From NCBI GenBank assembly GCA_963829575.1, contig CAWHJF010000016.1, positions 372,001-436,000 of the forward strand: 64,000 nt of DNA. The letters run 5' to 3'. Below, one piece after another: positions 59,052-64,000 of this stretch; positions within the stretch are counted from its first letter, which is position 1; every line of letters starts with the position of its first letter. The stretch is from KACC-23026 sp963829575 (GTDB lineage: Bacteria; Bacillota; Bacilli; Bacillales; Sporolactobacillaceae). Below the pieces are notes generated by a model. That model did not search any database. It saw nothing but the letters and a program-made list of their open reading frames with translations, and was not told the DNA's origin. Position numbers and translations under genes: made by a program.

Positions 59052-59960
59052 CTAAGGAGCAGGCCTTAAAATGCTGGTTTGACTAGACTTCTCTATAACT
59101 TCCCTGTACCAGTTCCATCCGCTTGCCACATCACTTGGCTTGTGTGCATCAGATCCAAACACCAGTCCAATTTCATTTTGAATACATTCAGAAATAAACC
59201 ATTCTGGTACATAAGGAGCACGACATGTAGGGACTCTTAGACCTGCCGTATTGACATCAACCAAAACGCCTGTTTTCTTCAATAATACCAGAAGACGTAT
59301 TAAACGAGCATTCATTTTATCCATATCAAAAGCAGGTAATTCACGCTGGAACTTCTGGATCAGATTGATATGACCAATCCTCACTTTTTTAAAAGGAAGG
59401 GTTGCTGCAAATTGAATCGCCAATTCAACATGATCATAGTAACACTCAATGAGGTTATCCATGTTCCCATAATAATTTAATAGATTTGATGTCAGATCTT
59501 CAGACGACCAATCAATACAGTACATGCCGTCACGTCCTGGCAAAAAATGCACCGAAACAATCGCGTCATCCATCCTATGCTGGTATTGCTCAACGATTTT
59601 AGTTGTAAAAGACTCCTTGCCATACAAATAATCCAGCTCAAGTCCTGATAAAATATCCAACGTTCCCTGATAAACATCTTTCATCCTCTCAACCATTAAG
59701 AAATAGCTTTCCAATTCATCAGCCGGCATCTCTAGTTTATTCATTTTAAAAGGATCCTTTAACCAGCCCTTTGGTAATGGCGGATGCTCTGTCACAGAAT
59801 AGCGCTTCAATCCGCTTTTAATGGCTTGTTCCAGATACATTTTCAGCGGGGCTTCATCCCCGTGCCTGCAAAACTGTGTATGCGTATGCCCATTCCAATA
59901 TAAATCGTTTTCTAATTCATGATCGTTATGAAATTCCCGTGTTGAAAAGTCGATTTCTAA
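59052..59960 (-). CDS. PHP-domain phosphoesterase (HisJ-like), start unclear
   Basis: Related to histidinol-phosphatase HisJ and other PHP phosphoesterases, which hydrolyse phosphomonoesters with three metals. From the first ATG at 59840 it would have 262 residues but would lack the first metal motif. That motif, GHTHTQFCRHG, is encoded in the same open frame upstream, which stays open to 59960 but contains no ATG, GTG or TTG. TEHPPLP, SVHFLPG, RIGHINLIQKF and FGSDAHKPSDV follow. Either a rare start codon is used or one base was lost after the ATG at 59918-59920. It follows the ABC ATPase by 6 bases, so co-transcription is likely. Confidence 0.75.
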   Translation of the reverse strand, partial: LEIDFSTREFHNDHELENDLYWNGHTHTQFCRHGDEAPLKMYLEQAIKSGLKRYSVTEHPPLPKGWLKDPFKMNKLEMPADELESYFLMVERMKDVYQGTLDILSGLELDYLYGKESFTTKIVEQYQHRMDDAIVSVHFLPGRDGMYCIDWSSEDLTSNLLNYYGNMDNLIECYYDHVELAIQFAATLPFKKVRIGHINLIQKFQRELPAFDMDKMNARLIRLLVLLKKTGVLVDVNTAGLRVPTCRAPYVPEWFISECIQNEIGLVFGSDAHKPSDVASGWNWYREVIEKSSQTSILRPAP

Positions 59961-59966
59961 TCACCC

Positions 59967-61064
59967 TTAGCTGTAGTTTTTTTCTAATTGTCGCTCGTTA
60001 TATGAATGAGCAATCCCGGGGTGAACAAGCCCCAGATGAATTTTTTCGCCAACGGAAAGCGATTGATTTAACGAAGACATACAATCCACGATCAACAGCT
60101 GATCATTCATTTCGACGGTGTAACGGGTAATCGGCCCCATAAATCGAACTTTATTCACTTGACCTGATAAATTGCTTTGAGCGTCTTCTGTTTTTATAAT
60201 AAAAGATTCAGGCCGTACATTAATAGAGACTTTATTTCCAATGACAGCTTCACTTTCTGGAAGAAGCCATTCCACATCCATCTCGTTAAAGTTAATTCTG
60301 ACTCTTCTCAGTTCACGATTCCATGATTCTGAATTTTTCACAATACCCGTTAAGAGATTCGTTTGCCCCACAAAAGATGCGGTGAAATTTGTCTTTGGTG
60401 TGTAATAAATTTCTGTCGGTGTTCCAACTTGCTCAACTTTCCCCTCGTTCATAACAATAATGCGATCACTAAGTTCAAAGGCCTCCTCTTGGTCATGTGT
60501 GACCATCACCGTGGTCACGCCCATTGCCTTCTGGATTTCCTTCAAAGACACCCTTAATTTTTCCCTTACTTTCGCATCCAGTGCAGATAACGGTTCATCA
60601 AGAAGTAAAAGAGGAGGGTTGAAAGCTAATGAACGGACTAAAGCCACCCGCTGTCTCTCACCGCCGCTCAACTGATGCGGATAATGGTGCGCGCGATGTT
60701 CCAGTCCGACCATGTGAAGAAGCTCCTTGACACGCTCATTCATCTCTGATTTTTTCCATCGGCGAGCCCGTAGTGGATAAGAAATATTCTCTGTCACCGT
60801 CATATTAGGAAACAACGCATAGGATTGAAACACTAAGCCGATTTCCCGCTTTTGCGGATCTAATGTCGTGACTTTGTTTTTATTAATAAAAATATCACCG
60901 GAAGTGGGTATTTCAAGTCCGGCAATCATTCTTAAAACCGTTGATTTACCTGAGCCGCTCGGGCCAAGTATCGTCACAAACTCACCTTGTTCGATATGAA
61001 AAGAGACATCATTTGTTGCCTTGAAATGGCCAAACTCCTTAACAAGATGCTTAATTTCTAACAT
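59967..61064 (-). CDS. ABC importer ATP-binding protein (PotA/FbpC/PhnT-like)
   Basis: 365 residues. Walker A GPSGSGKST, signature LSGGERQRVAL, Walker B LLLLDEPLSALD and the H-loop TVMVTHDQEE are intact, with a C-terminal TOBE-like domain (about 240-350). This architecture is found in importers of polyamine, iron, sulfate or organophosphates. Three bases separate it from the permease gene. With the PHP phosphatase downstream, an organophosphate substrate is inferred. Confidence 0.93.
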   Translation of the reverse strand: MLEIKHLVKEFGHFKATNDVSFHIEQGEFVTILGPSGSGKSTVLRMIAGLEIPTSGDIFINKNKVTTLDPQKREIGLVFQSYALFPNMTVTENISYPLRARRWKKSEMNERVKELLHMVGLEHRAHHYPHQLSGGERQRVALVRSLAFNPPLLLLDEPLSALDAKVREKLRVSLKEIQKAMGVTTVMVTHDQEEAFELSDRIIVMNEGKVEQVGTPTEIYYTPKTNFTASFVGQTNLLTGIVKNSESWNRELRRVRINFNEMDVEWLLPESEAVIGNKVSINVRPESFIIKTEDAQSNLSGQVNKVRFMGPITRYTVEMNDQLLIVDCMSSLNQSLSVGEKIHLGLVHPGIAHSYNERQLEKNYS

Positions 61065-61067
61065 TTT

Positions 61068-61835
61068 TTATACCTCCTTCTGTTCGCCAGCAACACTGAC
61101 AATGCTTAAAAGTACAGCAAAAATTGCAATTAATAATGCTATGATCGCCATGGCGGATCCTTGAACAGGATTACTTTGAAATAGCACTTGCAGATAAACG
61201 GCCAATGTCATGTATGAGCCACCCGTTGTTAACTGAGTGATCGCAAATTCACCCATACTGATACTAAAAACAAGTATGGAACCATTAATAATTCCGGGAC
61301 TGAGCAATGGCATATGGACCTGCAACCAGGATCGCAGCCGGGATGCACCAAGACTTTGTGAAGCCTCATTGTAGGTCTTTGTATCAATTAAATGAAGCCG
61401 GTTAATCACTGCCTGCAAATAGAAAGGCATACCAATCAAAGTAAAGGCAAACGGAAGCAGATTAGGCGTTCCTGCCCAGGCGAAAGGCGGGTTACTGAAA
61501 AACTGAACATAGCCAAGACCCAAAACGACTCCCGGTAAGACAAAGGGGATAAAACTAATCCCTTCTATGATTCGCACAACAGAAGGCATATACATATACG
61601 CATACCATACAGGAGGCGTAAACAGAACAATACAAAACAAGATCGTAATAATAGAGATGATCACCGAGTGCAAAAGCGCCTGTTGAAACGTGGAATCTTT
61701 TAACAAACCCGAATAAGCACTGAAAGATAAATGAGGCCCCGATTTCAGACTAAATATAAATAAACCAACTAATGGAATAAGCATCTCTAACCCGAATAAA
61801 ATTAAAACAACTTTTGTCAGACTCTTACGAAGCAT
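61068..61835 (-). CDS. ABC importer permease 2
   Basis: 255 residues with six membrane helices. The EAA loop reads EASQSLGASRLRSWLQVHMPLLSPGI, which couples to the ATPase. Overlaps the upstream permease gene by 11 bases, so the pair is coupled. PotC/PhnV-like family. Confidence 0.9.
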   Translation of the reverse strand: MLRKSLTKVVLILFGLEMLIPLVGLFIFSLKSGPHLSFSAYSGLLKDSTFQQALLHSVIISIITILFCIVLFTPPVWYAYMYMPSVVRIIEGISFIPFVLPGVVLGLGYVQFFSNPPFAWAGTPNLLPFAFTLIGMPFYLQAVINRLHLIDTKTYNEASQSLGASRLRSWLQVHMPLLSPGIINGSILVFSISMGEFAITQLTTGGSYMTLAVYLQVLFQSNPVQGSAMAIIALLIAIFAVLLSIVSVAGEQKEV

Positions 61836-62688
61836 GTTGAACCTCCCCCGTAGTGCTTCCTACATTCTTGGAAGCACGCTTTTTTTGCATTGACAAGAAG
61901 AGAACAACAGCCAGGCCAAGAACAACCATTTCCTCAATCGCCAATGAGTCACCCAGTGAAACATCCAGGCTCACATTACCGTTGATCATATAACCAATAA
62001 TGAGCGGAATTAAATTCACACTGCCTCCTGCTACAACAAACGCCGTTACATATGTTGAAAAGGCATTGGCAAACAAAAGTGCAAACGTACCGACTAAACT
62101 CGGAAGCATCATCGGTCCGACAACCCGCCAGACATATGTCCTGAAAGGGGCTCCCAAAGTAGCGGATGCTTCTTCCCATTCTGCTTTTAGTGAGGACAAA
62201 GCGGGCAGCAATAAAATGATACATAAAGGAACAAGAAAAGAGGTGTACACGACCATCAGTCCGCTAAATGAAGCTAAATTCCAGCCCCAGGCAATTAAAT
62301 TGATATTGACCGACTTCAGCAATTCGGTCAATAATCCCGACATGCCCAAAGTTGTCATAAAAGCGACGGCAAGCGGTAGTCCTGCAAAGTTAGCCATGGT
62401 ACTTGATAACGCGGTAACGGTATGCTGAATCCAATTGTTTTTCGTCCGAACAAGACTCCACGTAATCACCATTCCCCATGCCATGCTAAACAAACTGCTA
62501 TATAATGATAGGGCTGTTGTCGTGATAAACGAGTGCAGATATTGTCCTGTAAAAGTACTCTCATAATACTGAAACGTCAGCCCGTTTACCGAAATAATAC
62601 TGCTTACGAACATACCAAAAGCTGGAATGATCGCAAAAACCACGATAAATAATGTAAAGGGTACGAATAAAAGCCATCCCCAACGCAT
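61825..62688 (-). CDS. ABC importer permease 1
   Basis: 287 residues with six membrane helices; EAA loop EASATLGAPFRTYVWRVVGPMMLPSL. Pairs with permease 2 to form the channel. AGGAGGAAAATC lies just before the ATG. It lies about 85 bases after the binding-protein gene. Confidence 0.9.
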   Translation of the reverse strand: MRWGWLLFVPFTLFIVVFAIIPAFGMFVSSIISVNGLTFQYYESTFTGQYLHSFITTTALSLYSSLFSMAWGMVITWSLVRTKNNWIQHTVTALSSTMANFAGLPLAVAFMTTLGMSGLLTELLKSVNINLIAWGWNLASFSGLMVVYTSFLVPLCIILLLPALSSLKAEWEEASATLGAPFRTYVWRVVGPMMLPSLVGTFALLFANAFSTYVTAFVVAGGSVNLIPLIIGYMINGNVSLDVSLGDSLAIEEMVVLGLAVVLFLSMQKKRASKNVGSTTGEVQHAS

Positions 62689-62772
62689 GATTTTCCTCCT
62701 TCATGACTGGGTATAAACGATCTCATTCATACAAATAAGATAGTTTATACCTTAAAGGTAATTTAATTCCAC

Positions 62773-63915
62773 TTATTGGCCAAGGACGTCCTTACCCCAC
62801 AACTGATTCATCTGATTTCTGGCATTTTTAAAATTACCAGCTAAGAAATGGACGTTTTTCATATTTAACTTCGGCAGTTTTACACTACTTGGTAATTTTA
62901 AATCCTTCATTCTTACAGGGTAAGCTCCGCCTTCAGCATAGGAAATTTGACCTGCATCAGAGAATAAATACGTATTTAAGAGACGTGCAGCATATGGATG
63001 TGGTGCATATTTATTAACCACTTCAACATATGGACCGGCTGCTGTACTGTCACTCGGCACGATTGTTTTAATATGCGGGCTGCCATTAAATTTCTTCGCA
63101 TCGTTTTCAGAAAGATAGTTCCAGCTGATGGTAATCGCTGCCTGACCTGTCTTCATAACACTCGAACCCTGAGGCGTTCCTGTCCAGTTGCCACTTTGGC
63201 GAAGTTTCTTGAAGAACTCGATTCCTGGTTTAATATCTTGCGTACTTCCACCATTTGCATATGCTGCTGCAATAACGGCATCAAATTCTTCAGCTCCCTG
63301 ACGCGGGTCGCCAAAACCAATAAGTCCTTTATATTCTGGCTTTAAGAGATCCTTCCAGGTATGCGGAATATCTTTTACTTTATCTGTATTAACTTCAAAA
63401 GAAATAACACCGTAATAGGCCGCTGCCCATAATCCGTTTGGATCCTTTAAGTTTTTAGGAATTTGATCCCAATACTTGTTTTTAAATGGTGCAATGATAT
63501 CCATTTTTTGAGCAGTAGTTCCAAACTGAATACCAATGTCACCTACATCACCAATAGGATGATTTTTTTCCTTTTGGAAACCTTGTAGCTCTTCACCGGA
63601 GGACATGCTTCCTTCTGCTTTATATGTTGTTTTAATACCATACTGCTTCGAAAATGAACTCCACATATTCCCTAAGTTCGCCCAGTCGCCAGGCATCCCG
63701 AATCCATGAACACCGCCTTCATTTTTCGCCTTGCTGACTAAAGTATCCATTGGGATTGTTACCGGTAATTCTTTTCCCTTTGCACTTTGTTTTTGTCCTA
63801 TTGAGCCGGATGCCAACGAGGTGCTTGCCGTCTGATTTTTTGCCACCCCGCAACCTGTTAATCCGATCGCCATTGTCAGTGTGAGTGCTGCCCCTTTAAG
63901 AAACTGTTTTTTCAT
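62773..63915 (-). CDS. ABC importer substrate-binding lipoprotein (family 1, AfuA/PhnS-like)
   Basis: 380 residues with a lipoprotein signal, lipobox LTGC (Cys22). The type II binding fold shows in ALVSKAKNEGGVHGFG-like start (here LVSKAKNEGGVHGFGMPGDW), WAAAYYGVISFEVNTDKV and PHTWKDLLKPEYKGLIGFGDPRQ. Members carry ferric iron, phosphonates, hexose-phosphates or thiamine. First gene of the operon binding protein-permease-permease-ATPase-PHP-DeoR. The window ends 85 bases upstream, so the promoter is only partly visible. Confidence 0.9.
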   Translation of the reverse strand: MKKQFLKGAALTLTMAIGLTGCGVAKNQTASTSLASGSIGQKQSAKGKELPVTIPMDTLVSKAKNEGGVHGFGMPGDWANLGNMWSSFSKQYGIKTTYKAEGSMSSGEELQGFQKEKNHPIGDVGDIGIQFGTTAQKMDIIAPFKNKYWDQIPKNLKDPNGLWAAAYYGVISFEVNTDKVKDIPHTWKDLLKPEYKGLIGFGDPRQGAEEFDAVIAAAYANGGSTQDIKPGIEFFKKLRQSGNWTGTPQGSSVMKTGQAAITISWNYLSENDAKKFNGSPHIKTIVPSDSTAAGPYVEVVNKYAPHPYAARLLNTYLFSDAGQISYAEGGAYPVRMKDLKLPSSVKLPKLNMKNVHFLAGNFKNARNQMNQLWGKDVLGQ

Positions 63916-64000
63916 TTTAAAACGACTCCTTTTCTATTAAATAGTTGATCTATAGTATTCTGTTCCAAGGATTGCATCGTGGTTGTCTTTTGAAGATCGA

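Overview
The window is chromosomal DNA from an endospore-forming member of the Bacillales (Firmicutes). Evidence for this is an sspL spore-protein gene, a gerA-type germinant-receptor operon, a Bacillus-type Fnr with a C-terminal cysteine cluster, GlpP-controlled glycerol genes, strong AGGAGG ribosome binding sites and many U-tailed terminators. The 957-residue type I pullulanase resembles the secreted pullulanases I remember from Bacillus acidopullulyticus and Pullulanibacillus naganoensis, so a Pullulanibacillus-like organism is my best guess. No database could be searched.

Layout. 0-5.4 kb: small housekeeping and spore genes (GNAT, sspL, ydjO, a beta-carbonic anhydrase, a NERD protein, the 5'-3' exonuclease ypcP) and a 52-bp tandem hairpin array. 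5.5-9.8 kb: glpP-glpK-glpD, where glpK and glpD each have a promoter followed by a leader terminator; glpK also has a perfect cre site. 9.9-17.6 kb: AI-2E family transporter, a hybrid histidine kinase, two universal stress proteins, an NreC-like response regulator and Fnr. Three GGGN4CCC palindromes and one perfect Fnr box suggest a small redox circuit. 17.7-23.2 kb: secreted pullulanase with LacI-family operators, then an FMN-binding/ApbE/RnfD-like flavin electron-transfer operon. 23.6-29.5 kb: an rRNA operon (16S-23S-5S, minus strand, no tRNA) with two promoters and two extra truncated 5S copies in a 279-bp tandem repeat.

29.9-40.6 kb: a membrane-anchored alpha/beta hydrolase, a GC-rich fusion of an ATP-grasp-like region to a SerC-type aminotransferase, two Rossmann oxidoreductase/epimerase genes, an ABC-2 exporter with an SGNH hydrolase, and small membrane proteins. 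40.8-50.2 kb: a sugar ABC transporter (XylFGH type) behind a sugar-binding sensor/LytS/YesN module, preceded by a promoter with a perfect cre and followed upstream by an eroded GH51 arabinofuranosidase. 50.3-57 kb: a germinant-receptor operon in B-A-C order and a PAS histidine kinase. 57-58.2 kb: decayed mobile DNA (IS3-type transposase and group II intron remnants). 58.2-64 kb: a Fe3+/organophosphate-type ABC importer followed by a PHP phosphoesterase and a DeoR regulator, read as uptake and dephosphorylation of an organophosphate.

Almost everything is on the minus strand. The strongest candidate for new biology is the ATP-grasp/SerC fusion, which has clearly higher GC than its neighbours. 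Next come the NreC/Fnr operator circuit, the 5S amplification and the 52-bp hairpin array.
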